Positions 1-12,532 are shown, counted from the first letter of the stretch. The stretch: DNA of 64,000 nucleotides from Ecdyonurus torrentis (GCA_949318235.1 OX439128.1:43035136-43099135), one strand, 5' to 3'. The notes: generated by a model not told the origin, from the sequence alone. Translations and numbers: made by a program.

Positions 1-235
1 GAATGACGATATTGTGTCAATAAAATATGTCCTAATATTTTACGTTCTCACATTACCTCAAAGGCACAATATTATAAAACAGAATCAATTTACTCATGGC
101 CTTACACTAGTTTCGTCCTTTACCTATGACTTGTCAGTATAAGGCTCGGCAGAGAGCTCTGTACAGGTAGAGATAGCTACACCACAGCTGCTACCTGACT
201 GAGCTGAGGTGCATTTAACTGCAAATCTCCTCACA
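1..235 (-). repeat. Decayed copy of the hammerhead-palindrome family
   Basis: This runs parallel to the left arm of the palindrome at about 22255-22460, sharing for example TTTCGTCCTTTACCTA and AAGGCTCGGCAGAGAGCTCT, with many substitutions. The ribozyme core on the minus strand (about 90-154) is broken: CTGACAA instead of CTGATGA, and one stem II pair is lost. It continues beyond the left edge. Confidence 0.75.
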
Positions 236-277
236 CACACACACCTTGAGTGACTTTAAATTATGAACATGACTTAC

Positions 278-2558
278 CATGCAGGGCTATGAAACTGTAC
301 GACATGAGGTATCTCATGATCACACCCTTGGTCTCGTCTGTGATTATAGGTAAGCTGATAGTGTTTGTAGGGTTTAGTGAAACACCCATTGTATGGTTGA
401 ACCAATTAATTATTGGTACCCATTCAGTTGACTGCATTTTCACAAGATCTGGAGGATCCTAAAAATAATTTAAGTTATAATAACACTATACACCATAATG
501 TAATTAATTAGGAATAGTTAAAACCATTACGGTTTGAATTGATAATCAAAGAAAGAAAAGGATAGGAGAAACCAACAAGCGCCTTACCATGATGAGGTCT
601 GTAGCTTGGTGAAAATCTTGATGGCACAGGTTACACAAAAGTGTTGCTACACTCTAAGCAAATGAAGAAGAGTGCTGTTGCCCTTGAAACGTCTTAGTTA
701 ACTTGTAAATATTTGTGTAACCTGTGCCATCAAGATTTTCACCAAGCTACGGACCTCATCGTGGTAAGGGGCTTGTTGGTTTCTCCTATCCTTTTCCTTC
801 TTTCACTATACACCATACATTTGCTATAACTTCTAAAGTATTTATAAAGAAAGAAAAGACGTTTAGAGCAGATCTGAACCAAGACTGTTTTTCTGGAAGA
901 AGAGGGGGGAGGAGAATGCTGGAGCAGAGGGTATGGTCTTGGAAATCTTGTGATTTGGGTTCAAAATTGGACAGTGACAATTGTGAGTGATATACATGAC
1001 AGAAATTGCCAGTGATATGCACAATAGCCAAACACAGGCTGGAACAGAAACCAGTTTTTGGAATCAAAAAGAAGAGGGCCTTGAAAATTGGTTCAGAAAC
1101 TGGCTCTAACTAAAAATTGAGACCCTCCTTTTGAACCACTCTACAAACCAGTTCTTACTAACAGAAAAAGTTGGTCTGCTTTATAGCTGCATAAAATAAT
1201 CATGGAGTATATTAAAATAAAATACACATTATATTGACGTGGTTGTGGCGAAAGAGCGTATGTGCATTTCAAGGTCACCCCGCAAAAGGCGTATGTGCAT
1301 TTTTGGCCCGATTAATGTACAGAGCTAAAGTTGCTCTCATCACTCTCATGCTAGCTTGGTGCAAAGTGAGTTACTCTTATTTCTGCACTTGCTACTTGAT
1401 GTAATATTTTACATACAGTACATAAAATGTTTTTACAACTACAGATATGTAGCAAAATATGTGTAATGTTTTGGACAAAATTATTTTATTCAATTTTTTA
1501 AAAAAGGGTATCATTTTACATGTTCCCTGAAAATTTTATGTTTTTTTGACAAACATTTTTCAAATTATAAACAAATAGTATTGCATGACTTCAGTGGCAA
1601 ACGGTTTGGCCTACTAGCAGTTTTTTGGCTCTCTTGTAAAATTATGAAAAATATGCCTTATGCTGCAAACTGGCCAAATGCACATTTGCCCTTTGGCCGC
1701 GGCCACATTGATATATTATAAAATTAATATTTTGGTAATGATTTCAGAATATGTACACATAGTTGCATGATAGAGACTTAAAAACAATAACTAATAATAG
1801 TAATAATAAAATAAAAACATAAGACAGTGAAATAGTAAATGATGGCTTTTTTTAATAGTGATCATTGTTATTAAACTTCCCGGGAACGCGATCTCAAATT
1901 TTTTATTATTAATGCGCTGACCTGTAAAAGAAAAAGCCATTACATCGACCCTTAACATTAACATACAGAGCTAAAGTTGCTCTCATCACTCTCATGCTAG
2001 CTTGGTGTGAGAGTGAGTTACTCTTATTTTTGCACTTGCTACTTGATGTAATAAAATGATGTTGAAAAATGTTTTTACAACTACAGATATAAAGCAAAAT
2101 AAATTATGCAAAAAGAAGAGTGTTGTAACTCATGCTTGCACATAGAGCAACTTTAGCTGTGACATATATGTTCGGGGTCACTGTAATAACTTTTTCTCTC
2201 ACGTCAGTGTGTTAACAATTAAAATTTTAGTTTGCGTTTTCGGGAGATTTTATAACACGAAACACAATGATCAATGATTAATGATCACTAATAAAATAAT
2301 AATAAAAAAATTGTTTACTACCCCTTTAAGTACAGTACTGTATTATAAAAGACAAAAAGCACAAAATATTCTCACCTCACTTAAATAAAGAACAGTGTCT
2401 GTTTCAAGATAGCTAATTATAGAATTTGCTATGTCCAACTTAGTTAATCTGTTGGGGTTGTCCATTGCTGTACAACACAAGCCATGCTGTGAAGAGAAAA
2501 GATAGTATTAAACAGGATAAATTGAAAAAAAGAAACCATTGCAAAAGCAAAGAAAAGG

Positions 2559-2605
<47 letters not shown>

Positions 2606-4949
2606 AGCAAGGAACTTTACTATTCTCTTCAGTCCCTGACTTTTTAAAAAATTATTGCAATGTCGTAATTTTAACCACGTTTTTGTGTGGCTCTTAGAAT
2701 GACAAAAATAGGCTATGCTTTTTTTGTCGAGATATTTCGGGGGGGGGGGGGGGGGGGGGGGGGGATAGAAAATAGTACGAAACACAAGAAAATTTCTTTT
2801 TCAGTCGTTGGTTCATTTTAAAACCTCAACGTTGAAGTAAAAAAAAAAGTTGAGGGGGGGGGGGGTTGGGGGAAATTAATTGGGTTTTAAATTAAGGGTG
2901 TAGAGTTAATTTTTACCAAAACTATGCACATAGAAACAAAAATTTGTGTATAACTGCGTGAAAAATCACATTATTAGCTATACTGTATTGTAATGTACGT
3001 TATGGAGAGAAAATTGGCACGTCGGCCGGAACCCCTGTTCTACATTAAGATATAACTCCACCCCTAATTACGTCAGAGAAATAAACAAGGCATCGTTGAA
3101 TTTGCAAATAAAAGAGCTTTAACTTTTATAAGGAACTCAAAATCATCATTTTGGAAATTTAAAGAGTTATTCACGATAGTTTAGAAATTTTGCCCATCTA
3201 TTTTTAATTGACCCCTAATCAAGGGTCCAAAAAAGCAATTAAGGGAATTGAAATATTTTTTTTTCAGGCTCCTCTTAATTTAAGCTTTCATTTGGTATAA
3301 AGTTTGTTGCTGTAGCTGTACTACAAGCTGAGATAAAAAATATTTTTGAATTCCGGGACAAACTCAAAATATGGGCAACTTCCCATGGTGCGAAAATGTG
3401 CGAATTTTTTTTGTGGTCTACTGTCACTTAAATGTACTTGTGGTGAAAATTTCAGCTTGTTACTAATTACTTGGGGGTTCCCTATGTTACTTTTTCACTT
3501 GATCCTGTACTACATACATTCATTTCTAATTCAGAGAATTTTAGAAAAATTTAGTTTTATTTAATTATACCTATATAAACTTGCAACATAACCTCTAGCC
3601 AATAAGTGTGAAGTACAATGAAAAAAGGAGGGTCTTACTGGCTTCTACAAGTAATGATTTACAGTATATATTTTTCATTAGCTTGGAAAGGACGGAAAGA
3701 GGCTAAAAACTGGCATGTAGATACTTTACAAACATGCCTCTTTTTTATTATTTTTTTAAGGCGTAGAACACCTTGAACAAAAAAATTGTCTCATATCCTA
3801 ACATACCTAAAAAAATCAACATTAATTTGGCTGGAGTCATTGATTTCTAGTTTATTTTCCATTCACAAAATGGTGTGTGTGTTGTATGCTTGTTGTATGC
3901 ATGGAGCAGGCAAGCTGTGACGTCACTGCCCGAAAACACCATTTTGAAAAATAAATTAGAAATCAATGGCTCCGGCCAAATCAGAGTTGATTTTCAGGTA
4001 CAGCATGTTATGATATTACTTTTTTTTTTTTTTTTTTAAGTGTACAGCGTATCAGTCAGCATACATATCTATTGTTTTAAAACACACAAAAAGAACAACC
4101 AAAATAAATAACAAATGTTTGAAAATTGATTTGTGTTATTAGCTAGGAACAACAGTTTCGAAGCCAACTATGTATAAGCGATTTCGGTCACATCTGCTTT
4201 CGTTTCTACGTACCCGCACCATGCATGCATGCGCAGAACATCGAAACAGAAGCGGATGTGAGCAAAATCTTTTATATGTATTATATAGTCGGCCTTAAAA
4301 CAGCTAGTTGTTCCTTTATTAATCAATGGGGTGCAGAGCACACTCGATCTATCTATATCATTGTAAGATCATATCTCATATTCATTGATCATCCTTGCTC
4401 ATATACTGTACCAGATGCATGGCACTCATGTTGATCGTGTCTTGTTGGGAGTCCCACTCATGACTTAATGCTAAAGCTAGCGACTCGTTCTCTACACGTA
4501 AAACTTGCCCAGCAGGAGTCTTCACACGACGTTGATCTAATGTAACTTCCCAATAGCCAGAGCCAGCTTCTAAGATGCTGCTTTTTCGATAGAATCTCTT
4601 CCGTGCAACTGAAATGATGCATTAAAATCAATCTAATTAATCTTAGTTATAATTTAACTACTGTACATAATAAATATATGCAAGCATGGTTAAGGAGATA
4701 TGTACAGTCTAATGTAAAAAGTTCTAATTATGCATGCTGGTCCAGTCCAGTGAGGAGGATGAATTGCAAAGAACGTGTTGTTTTTTTGATAAAAGTTGAA
4801 TTTATTCCGTAAAAAATAATACTTCAATATTAATTAAAATTTTGTTTTTTACCTGGGTAATGTCTTAATGGTATTACATAAGGTCTAAATAGCTTTTTTG
4901 ATGAATTTATGATACCAGATAGCAAACTTCGATTCATGGACAGCGCCAT
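278..4949 (-). CDS. ATPAF2: ATP synthase mitochondrial F1 complex assembly factor 2 (Atp12 family), 3' end outside window
   Basis: Assembly chaperone of the mitochondrial F1-ATPase; the family binds the alpha subunit in the matrix. Four minus-strand coding exons were found: 4949-4853 (ATG at 4949), 4608-4412, 2486-2376 and 458-278. All have AG/GT borders and phases 1, 0, 0 and 1 that join without a frame break. Exon 1 is an Arg/Ser-rich, acid-free leader that looks like a mitochondrial presequence. Exon 2 carries the family motifs KRFYRK, GYWEVTLDQRRVKTP and HEWDSQQ; exon 3 carries MDNP and YLETDTVLY; exon 4 carries TEWVPIINWF and SYSFIALHG. This gives 195 residues. The last 70 or so residues of the family must lie left of the window, because 1-235 is repeat. 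An in-frame upstream ATG at 5012 is less likely. Introns hold several inverted-repeat elements, a poly-A run and a 25-base poly-G run. The identification is firm. Confidence 0.93.
548..804. mobile_element. Inverted-repeat MITE, family 1 (copy 1)
   Basis: The left end AAGGATAGGAGAAACCAACA is mirrored by TGTTGGTTTCTCCTATCCTT on the right. The mirror continues about 90 bp inward, including CTTGATGGCACAGGTTACAC. Other copies lie at 8295, 29463, 31529 and 58995. It has no coding capacity and lies in ATPAF2 intron 3. Confidence 0.8.
1231..1717. mobile_element. Short inverted-repeat element
   Basis: The left end (1231-1300: ATTGACGTGGTTGTGGC, then GTATGTGCATTT) is mirrored with mismatches at 1675-1717 (AAATGCACATTTGCCCTTTG, GCCACATTGATATA). 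No ORF of note. Its internal 1313-1440 block is repeated at 1957-2095. Confidence 0.5.
1857..2294. mobile_element. Inverted-repeat element with TAGTGATCATT ends
   Basis: The left end TAGTGATCATTGTTATTAAA and right end AATGATCACTA are mirror images. A second mirrored patch has CCCGGGAACGCGATCTC on the left and GCGTTTTCGGGAGATTTTAT on the right. It contains the second copy of the block starting AGAGCTAAAGTTGCTCT. No coding capacity. Confidence 0.45.
2562..2764. repeat. Poly-A run and 25-base poly-G run
   Basis: A run of about 42 A (2562-2604) is followed at 2740-2764 by about 25 consecutive G, both in ATPAF2 intron 2. Homopolymer length may be unreliable in the assembly. The long poly-G could form a G-quadruplex on the strand opposite to ATPAF2. 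Confidence 0.8.
3768..4004. mobile_element. Inverted-repeat MITE in ATPAF2 intron 2
   Basis: ATTTGGCTGGAGTCATTGAT at 3825-3845 is mirrored by ATCAATGGCTCCGGCCAAAT at 3963-3982. The arms continue outward (AAATCAAC / GTTGATTTT) and inward (CAAAATGGTGT / ACACCATTTTG). The unpaired centre holds GTGACGTCACT. Confidence 0.7.
4137..4333. mobile_element. Inverted-repeat MITE, family 2 (copy 1)
   Basis: The ends GGAACAACAGTTT and AGTTGTTCC are mirrored. Inside, GATTTCGGTCACATCTGCTT pairs with AAGCGGATGTGAGCAAAATC. A related copy lies at 50097-50272. It is within 80 bp of ATPAF2 exon 2. Confidence 0.75.
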
Positions 4950-5039
4950 TTTTAATAATAATAAATTACCAACCAAATAAGTTAAAGTCCAAGTTTCTGT
5001 ATTTATTTTCAAATGTTGGCAGCCTTTGCGGCCGGCAAA
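4950..5039. promoter_or_regulatory. Compact bidirectional promoter between ATPAF2 and FBXO45
   Basis: Only 90 bp separate the ATPAF2 start codon (4949, minus) from the preferred FBXO45 start codon (5040, plus), or 63 bp if FBXO45 starts at 5013. The stretch must hold both promoters and both leaders, so the 5' UTRs are very short, overlap, or reach into the neighbouring coding exon. No TATA box is evident. The stretch is AT-rich up to about 5013 and GC-richer beyond it. Confidence 0.7.
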
Positions 5040-8000
5040 ATGGGTGAAGGATCGTTTGACAAATTACCAGATAATATTTTAGAAGTTATTTTCTCTTTCT
5101 TAGATCTTCATGATTTACGAAATTGTTCTTTAGTGTGTAAAAGGTGGTATAAATATCTCAATGATGAAAACAATGATGTGTGGAGGCTACATTGTGTCAG
5201 AAAACTGGCAGAAGAGGCACTCAAATCGGACCTCCTATCTTCTGTGCCAACTTATAAAACCAAATTAAGAGCTTTTTACCATGCTTGGAATCCAAATGAC
5301 TGTTCTCGTAATGTATATATAAAGCCTAATGGTTTTACTTTACATAGAAATCCTGTAGCTCAAAGTACGGACGCTACGCGAGGTAAAATTGGATTTCGAA
5401 GTGGTAGGCATGCTTGGGAAGTGATTTGGGAAGGTCCTCTAGGCACCGTGGCCGTTGTTGGAATAGCAACCAAAGATGCTCAACTTCAGTGTCATGGATA
5501 TGTGGCATTGCTGGGCTCAGATGACCAAAGTTGGGGATGGAACCTGGTAGATAATCATTTGCTTCACAACGGTGATGCACAGGGCAACTACCCACTTTTG
5601 AATAATGCTCCTAAATATCAGGTAATTATGCGTTATAATTTTACATGTTTTAATTTTTATGTTTTAGCTATTGCAACTTTATATAATAGTATGATGCTGG
5701 ATGATCCAGCATGTAACTATTAGTGTGTACAGAGTTAAATCAGTTGCAGTACATACCAGTATGTACACATGGACCTGTGATCAACGACTGAATGTCAGTT
5801 GCATAATACATACATACTTGAGGCAGCTAATCGATTTTAGTATGACAGATTTACTTTATTTAAAATTATTAGTGTTTTTAAATATGGTGGTGATTTTTGG
5901 AAGAATCATAGTTTTCGTACCAGTATGTACAGTTCATATGTATACAGTAACATGCATACATATGTACGGTACATAACAGTACTTACAGTATTGTATGATC
6001 CGTGAAGTACTAATATTATATGTTGCATGCTGAGGGGTATTCCAATGATAACTTAATTCAATTTCAGAAGTTGACATATAATCAAGAGCAGCAATATATA
6101 CGGTACATACAAGATGGAAATGTTATATCGATGCTTACCCGTCAAAGTGAACGAACTACACTTATCAAATTTTGCTCAAAAAGAACGAGTTACGTTTGGC
6201 ACTTTTACGCATTTTAACAGGAGAAGTGAATGGGTGAACTTGGAATTTGTATAAATGTAGATCCTTCATTTTGAGCAAAATTTGTAAAGTGTAGTTTGTT
6301 AACTTCGACGGGTGTAAGCATCAATATGTATTGAAACAATCACACCTTATAGTGTATTCTATATACATTATCAGCACAAAGCACTTTGTACTTATAAAAT
6401 TGTTTATTTTATACAAATATTGCCTTTTTAAAATAAAATAAAATTATGTATTGCTTTGTACCCTATGCTATTACAGTCAACCGGGGTGAAATTGAAAGTG
6501 CGGGGTGAAATTGAAAGTGCGGGGTGAAATTGAAAACCAATCACAGACCAGCTTTCAAAGTGCTCTGTGTCTAGCAAGATAAGGAAAACTGAAAGCTTGC
6601 ACATGATTGGAGTTTCAATTTCACCCCGGTTGACTGTACTGGACTCTCTTAGTAAAAGTAAATACCAGTGTCCAAGATTCCTTGTGCTGATTACAAATTA
6701 CAACCAAACATATTCCTATATTTCATTGTATTTACCATGGCAATATGCTAATAGATAAAATTACTGAACCAAGCCTGTGGCACAGTACAGTACAAGGTAG
6801 GCATGTTGGTTAGATGTGAGAAGATATTGAGTTTCTTTCTCATTGGGTATATCGACGTTTACCCTCGAAGTGAACAAACTACACTTTACAAATTTTACTC
6901 AAAAATGAACGATCTGCGTTTGGTGCTTCTACGCGATTTAACATGAGAACTAGATGGGGAAACTTGGAATTTGTAGAGTGTAGAACGGTCATTTTTCACA
7001 AAATTTGTAGTTCAAATTGTAGTTTGTTTACTTCAACGGGTAAGCATCGACATGCAGTGTTTTTAGAGGCAATGGTATGCACTAACAAATCCAATTTGAT
7101 ATGATTTTAACAAGTAAATGCAATCTCATGTTCACCTCACATTTATGCCAGTGTGTCAAAGGTAAAATGAGTGTATACAGACAGAAGGCCTAAGGACAAA
7201 AGGCCCTTCGACAAAAGACCCTACCTGTGTACTGCTCGCCAATATGCTTTACCTGTGCGCACAGCCAGGGCCTTTTGTCCGCGTACCTTCTGACAGACAT
7301 TCAAAATGAGAGAGCTGTTTAGGCTTGACAGGTCTATCCAGGTCCCCAGCCAGTCTTTGCAGTAGTGTTAGTGGCTCACTTCAAGTCTTAGGTATCTCGG
7401 AAAAGTTCGTTTATTATTTCATCTTTCAGTTCTATTAAATCACACATTGTTGGGTTTATTCTGTTTTGTGGCAAAGAACTCATTTTTATTCTATCCATAA
7501 CCTCTAACTACTGTAAATCAATGTTTATTATTATTATTATTATTATTATTTAATACAACCCAAAATAGTACTTTAAAACTAAATAATAGATTTTCAGATG
7601 ATTGTCATTAAATGCTTTTTTGGGTTGGAGATGATATAAAAATTGATCATCAGAGGTTTTATTGTGTTTTTTGTAAATTAATATATTGAAATTTCAAGCA
7701 TTGCAAGGAATCTCTAAAGCCCCAAATTTATGTTATAAGTTAAAAATCTTCAAAGTCTAAAAGTTTGTTTCTTCTCGTTGCAGGTCGGAGAGAGAATACG
7801 GGTCATTCTGGATTGTGAAGACAATACCTTGTCATTTGAAAAGAACTATGAGTTTCTTGGAGTAGCATTTAGAGGTAATGGTTTGTGTTACAGTACCACA
7901 GATATCACAAATAATTTTAATAGAAAAAAAATGTTGCTGTGAATGAATATATTTTTCGGTCTTTTACACAATTCATTTAATTAATAACCACCACAGTTGG

Positions 8001-9874
8001 ATATGAGAAATTATAAGGAAAGGGTGGTTGGAACCAGCAAGAGCTTTACCATAATGGAGACTGGAGAAATGTACTATAATTTGTTGGTAAACTTGCAAGC
8101 ACAGAGATGGTAGAGACATGGGCAGCTTTTGGCACAATGTTCCAAGAGAAACAAACTATTTGTCAGCCTTTTCAGACTTTGAGAAAAACTATAGCCAGAG
8201 TAACTTTAGTTTTCTTTAAATCTCATTTAAAGAAAGTTAAATAAATGTAATTAATTAGAAAAGGTTAAAACCATTTTGGTTCGAATTGATAATCAAAGAA
8301 AAGGATAGGAGAAACCAACAAGCCCCTTACTACGATGAGATCCGAAGCTTGGTGAAAATCTTGATTGGTCAGGTTACACAAATATTTACAAGTTAACTAA
8401 GACGTTTTAAGGGCAACAGTCCTCTTCTTCAGTTGCTCAGCGTGTAGTCTCGAAAACGTCTTACTGCTAGTTAACTTGTAAATATTTGTGTAACCGGTGC
8501 CATCAAGATTTTCACCAAGCTACGGACCTCATCGTGGTAAGGCGCTTGTTGGTTTCTCCTATCCTTTTCTTCGAAAGTTAAATAAATGATTATTTAAGAA
8601 TAATAATGCATTCATAAAATCTCACAGGTTTATAAATGAATAAAAAGTTACAGTTTCTATCTGAAAAGACTTATGAAGGTTTACACATATAGTCTCTTTC
8701 ACTTGGAGTAGCGTGCCAAAGTTAGCAAGATTTTAACATAACTATTGCATATCTCTTCACTGTGGGAAGGCCCCTACTGTGGTTTTGCCTTTCCATTAAA
8801 TTTAAACATAAATTTATTTATATATTTATTATTTTAGTTAAAGTTTTTTACAAACCTGTGCAGTATATAGGCTAAAGGAGGGGCAGGTTTTAAATAAATA
8901 CATACAGTCACTGATCTATATAATAAGGATAGAGCATTGCTATACTCCCGCTATAGGCAGCAGGGAAGAGAAAGTTGTTAGCGGCGCATTCTTCACTTTT
9001 TATTGCAGGCGGCAGAATTGCGGAAACTGTAAGGGTAGTAAAAAATTCAAAAGCCAACCTGACAGCCGGATTGATGGAGAGCAGTTGGCATGTGAGGGGC
9101 AATTGGCTGAAGGGGTAGCTCAGGGAGGGCAAGGGGAGGTGCAATGAATGCTGCCAGATTGACAACGTTGACAGCCCTAATTTTCTGCAGTGCAATTTGC
9201 CGCCTGCGATTTACTTCCAGATGACTAGAATTTTCTTCAGGCAGCAAGAGCCAGTAGCCCCCCTGCATACAGTACATAAAGATCATGATTCTTGTGTGCA
9301 AAAATATTTTGGTTCTTAAATGAGTGATATAAGAAGGCAGAGAAATGTAGCAGTGGGGACAACAACTTTTTCAATGACAATTACCCTCCAGCCACTTCAC
9401 TGAGGCAGCATTATCCTTTATTGTTAAATTTAAAACTTTTCAAATGTAGGGTGCATAGAAATATATCTCAGTGCTGTAATATTTTAATTAATTCAACATC
9501 CAATACATACAAGGGTATTGAAAAATTGTCACATAGCCTATCGATGTTGTTGCGAGCAAAATGTGTAACTCTTTTTTGTCGTGTAAAGCAATATGTGTAA
9601 GTTGAGCGCCATCTCCGTAACGTTCGGAAACAACTTACACATTTTGCAAGCAACAAGGTCGATATTATTAATGACAATTGCATTTATTGATTTTTTTTTA
9701 ATAATAATCGAATTCAATATTTTGTTAGGTATACAAATGTTATTTGTTTTAATATGGAACATATTGAATGCTGTTTTAGGGCTACCAGCAAAGCGTCTGT
9801 TTCCCTCAGTATCTGCAGTGTATGGCAATACTGAAGTGTCCATGGTTTATCTCGGACCACCGCTGGATGGCTAG
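5040..9874 (+). CDS. FBXO45: F-box/SPRY domain-containing protein 1 (FBXO45 / Fsn)
   Basis: Substrate-recognition subunit of an atypical ubiquitin ligase; the family works with the RING protein PAM/Highwire/RPM-1 at synapses. There are three exons: 5040-5621, 7784-7874 and 9780-9874 (stop TAG), joined in phases 0 and 1. The F-box is at about residues 5-50 ([18 protein letters not shown], then [12 protein letters not shown]). The SPRY domain runs from about residue 95 to the end, with [55 protein letters not shown] and the C-terminal YLGPPLDG. I chose the ATG at 5040 because it has a strong context (A at -3, G at +4) and gives 255 aa, the length I recall for fly Fsn. The in-frame ATG at 5013 has a weak context and adds nine residues. 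Introns 1 and 2 contain several short inverted-repeat elements. Confidence 0.96.
6118..6332. mobile_element. Inverted-repeat MITE, family 3 (copy 1)
   Basis: The ends ATCGATGCTTACCCGTC and GACGGGTGTAAGCATCAAT mirror each other, followed inward by AAGTGAACGAACTACAC and GTGTAGTTTGTTAACTT. It lies in FBXO45 intron 1, with a sister copy 530 bp downstream. Confidence 0.75.
6473..6637. mobile_element. Short MITE with CAGTCAACCGGGGTGAAATT ends
   Basis: Perfect terminal inverted repeats: CAGTCAACCGGGGTGAAATT on the left and AATTTCACCCCGGTTGACTG on the right, flanked by TA on both sides as in Tc1/mariner-like insertions. Just inside the left end the unit GTGCGGGGTGAAATTGAAA is repeated in tandem. Confidence 0.8.
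6847..7055. mobile_element. Inverted-repeat MITE, family 3 (copy 2)
   Basis: Same terminal and internal blocks as the 6118 copy (ATCGACGTTTACCCTCGAAG, AACAAACTACACTTTACAAA; right end GGGTAAGCATCGACATG), with more substitutions. It lies in FBXO45 intron 1. Confidence 0.7.
7178..7296. mobile_element. Short inverted repeat
   Basis: AGAAGGCCTAAGGACAAAAG at 7182 is mirrored by CTTTTGTCCGCGTACCTTCT at 7272-7291. This is a MITE-sized hairpin in FBXO45 intron 1. Confidence 0.55.
8295..8575. mobile_element. Inverted-repeat MITE, family 1 (copy 2)
   Basis: Same ends as the 548 copy (AAGGATAGGAGAAACCAACA and its mirror). It shares with that copy the left flank GGTTNGAATTGATAATCAAAG, so the repeat unit is longer than the hairpin. 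It lies in FBXO45 intron 2. A partial relative lies at about 8015-8060. Confidence 0.8.
9536..9666. mobile_element. Inverted-repeat MITE, family 4 (copy 1)
   Basis: TATCGATGTTGTTGCGAGCA on the left mirrors TTGCAAGCAACAAGGTCGAT on the right. AAAATGTGTAACTC pairs with ACTTACACATTTT. It lies in FBXO45 intron 2, just before the last exon. A longer relative lies at 26978-27450. Confidence 0.65.
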
Positions 9875-12033
9875 CAAGCAAACGCTTCTCTCTTTCATGC
9901 TTCACTTCATGTAAGATACTCATCATCACCCGCAGTGCCAGCGTTAAAGACTCATGGTCAAATAGACATTTTTCATGACCTAATCTAATTAAAGTGAAAC
10001 AACAGTCAGTTACGTAATTTTATCATTCTTGTCTCTGTCATGCTTTGTTATTATAAAACATCCTTCTCCCCAGTGTTTTCAAGCCTAATATTAGTACAAG
10101 TTTCAAATAAGGTAAACAGACATAAGAAAATATAATTAAGAAAACAAAAACCACCTAGTTGTTGCTGTTATGTTGTATCCTTTAATATCAAAAGCGGGAA
10201 CTGGGAATATATGTAGTTTATTTGTTTTGTTTTTCTATAATACATGTGAAAAAGTTATAGTTGTTTTTCATTTTTTTCATTTCATTCTTAAGGAGTTTTA
10301 ATTTAAACATTCTCCTCTGCTTTTAAATTCTTTTTTTCTTCCCTTTTTTCTTCCTTTTTTTTTTTTTTTTTTTTTTTTTTAATAATGATTTCATTTTTTG
10401 TATACATACTATGTAGTGCTAAAATACTGGAAATCATCTACATAAATTAGGGTGCATTCATATTTTATTTTATTAAAAACCGAAAGTGAACAACATGTAA
10501 GCCATCCTTTTATCTGCATCAAAAGTTGTGTCACAGTAATTGCCCCTGTGATGTTTAGATGTGGATGCACTTCAATATGCAAGTTGATATATAAGGGTAC
10601 AAACATTTAGGTGGTATATTGCCTAGTTATTGCAATTTATGTACAATGTTTATCATAATATGTAGCATTTTTATTATTTTTAATAATTGTACTATATCTG
10701 TATTACCTTGCTACTCAAAGCTGCTCAGTTCCCAGCATGCAATGCAAGGTGACTTTGAAATCCACTACAACTGCACACAATTTTCCAGTGCAGTTGGTCA
10801 TTATTAGTCAGCACCTGCCGGGGTACTGATTTTGATTGTCAAGATATTCCAACATATCTCCGCTACTTTTTATTATATATTTGTTACATTGTTTCTGTGA
10901 TATATTTTATTTGTTTCATCATTGCTCTCAACTTTTTACTCACATTGCTTGCCACACAATCTCCCATCCAAAGCTTTACATTGTAATAAACTTCACAGTA
11001 CAAAAATGCAGGTTCTTTTTTGTTACTTTTTAATTTTAAATTTAGTGTAGTCAATGTTTAGAAAGGAAAAATCTAATGTTGTTTATTCTGTCTTCAAGTA
11101 AAAATGGTTTGTCTATAATTATTGTATAGCAATTTTCTGTAAAAATTTTAATAGTTATTTTGGGCTGGATTTAAAGGGGGGTTTTAAGGTTGTGACTGGT
11201 CTAAAGTCTAAAGCAAACAGACTGAATCCTATGCAGGCACATATCTAGCATGAACTTTTACTTTAAAAAAAAAAATAAAAAAATAAAAAATAAAATAAAA
11301 CAAACAATTAGTCTTGATTGGTCACATTGAGCCATATTATAATGGCTTAAATTTAATATCCTTTAACTATTTTCAGTAACAACAAAAAAAAATATTTATT
11401 TTTTCTTTCTCTGACTGACTAAACTCTTTTGAGACGAGTCCTTGGATATCGAAACAAAATGTATAAAATTTTATATTTCACATTAATTTATTATATATCT
11501 GTGTGTCTGTATTTATTTTTCTGTATGTGTAATTAATAATTAGAAATGAACATAACTTAAATATCAAATAGTTGATTGTATATTTTTATTCTTTGAGAGG
11601 TTAAATTAGTAGCTGTAATTACTTTTTAGTTTATTTTTTAGTTTACTGTTGTTTTAAAGATACTATGAAGTAGTTTTCACCTATTTATCTTATGTGGAAA
11701 AATAAAGAAATTCTCATGTCCAAAATCATGTCCAATAAAAGTCGAGCAGAGCTAGACTTTTCTGCCATTGTTATAATATACAGACCATTGAGGTAAACTG
11801 AAAGCAAATCAAGATAATACTGATTGTGATATTGCTCGTGATATTTCAGTTGAGAGCATGGTGTTTTTATTTTTGATTACTTGATTTCATTGTGTTTGTA
11901 TGTAGTTGCTGCTTCATGTATTATTTTCTGTGTAAATATGTAAAGTAATATATTAAAATATAAAATATGTATTTTTGTCTTGCACGCAGTCACCCTTAAA
12001 AAAATACAAGCAGCTGGTCAAGCTAAAATGACA

Positions 12034-12075
<42 letters not shown>

Positions 12076-12384
12076 TTATCACTTCTTGCTTATGAGTGAT
12101 GTAGAATTCTACCTTGTAAACATGGGATGCAATATTCAGTATTAAAAACTAAATTATACATATTAAAATAATAATAGGCCTAATAAATAAAAAAAATGGG
12201 ATCTGTTTTTAATGCTACAGATATTCCATTTTGAATACAGTGTACATGAGAATTATATCAGAGGTTGTAATTACACCATATAACTGTTAAACTTGTAACT
12301 TGTTACAGTCTTGGTTATGGATTGGCTAAGTGACTGTGAATGAGGATTCAATGCAGTCGTATAGAATTTTAAAATATTGAAACC
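9875..12384. other. FBXO45 3' flank, no gene seen
   Basis: AT-rich sequence with several AATAAA hexamers (for example near 10985 and 11700) that could end the FBXO45 transcript. There are poly-T tracts near 10359-10380 and 12039-12069. Small ORFs here look random and I see no exon-like block. Confidence 0.6.
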
Positions 12385-12532
12385 AGGGGGTCTAATCTGT
12401 AAGGCTTCACGAGAAACTTGGTATCGAGAAAGGGGCGTGGCTCACGAGTTTTCCATAATAAACATGTGAGTTACGCCCCCTTTATCGGTACCAAGTTTCT
12501 TGTCAGGACTTATGGAATAGACCCCCAGGTGA
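12385..12532. mobile_element. Inverted-repeat MITE with CAGGGGGTCTA-type ends
   Basis: GGGGGTCTAATCTGTAAGGC is mirrored by GACTTATGGAATAGACCCCC. The stem continues as AGAAACTTGGTATCG / TACCAAGTTTCTTG and GGGGCGTGGCTCAC / GTGAGTTACGCCCC. It is a hairpin of about 150 bp. Confidence 0.75.

Noticed and set aside
2444..2785. 113-codon ORF with poly-Pro and poly-Phe
   Set aside because: It reads through poly-G and poly-A runs; only its ATPAF2 exon 3 neighbourhood is real, in another frame.
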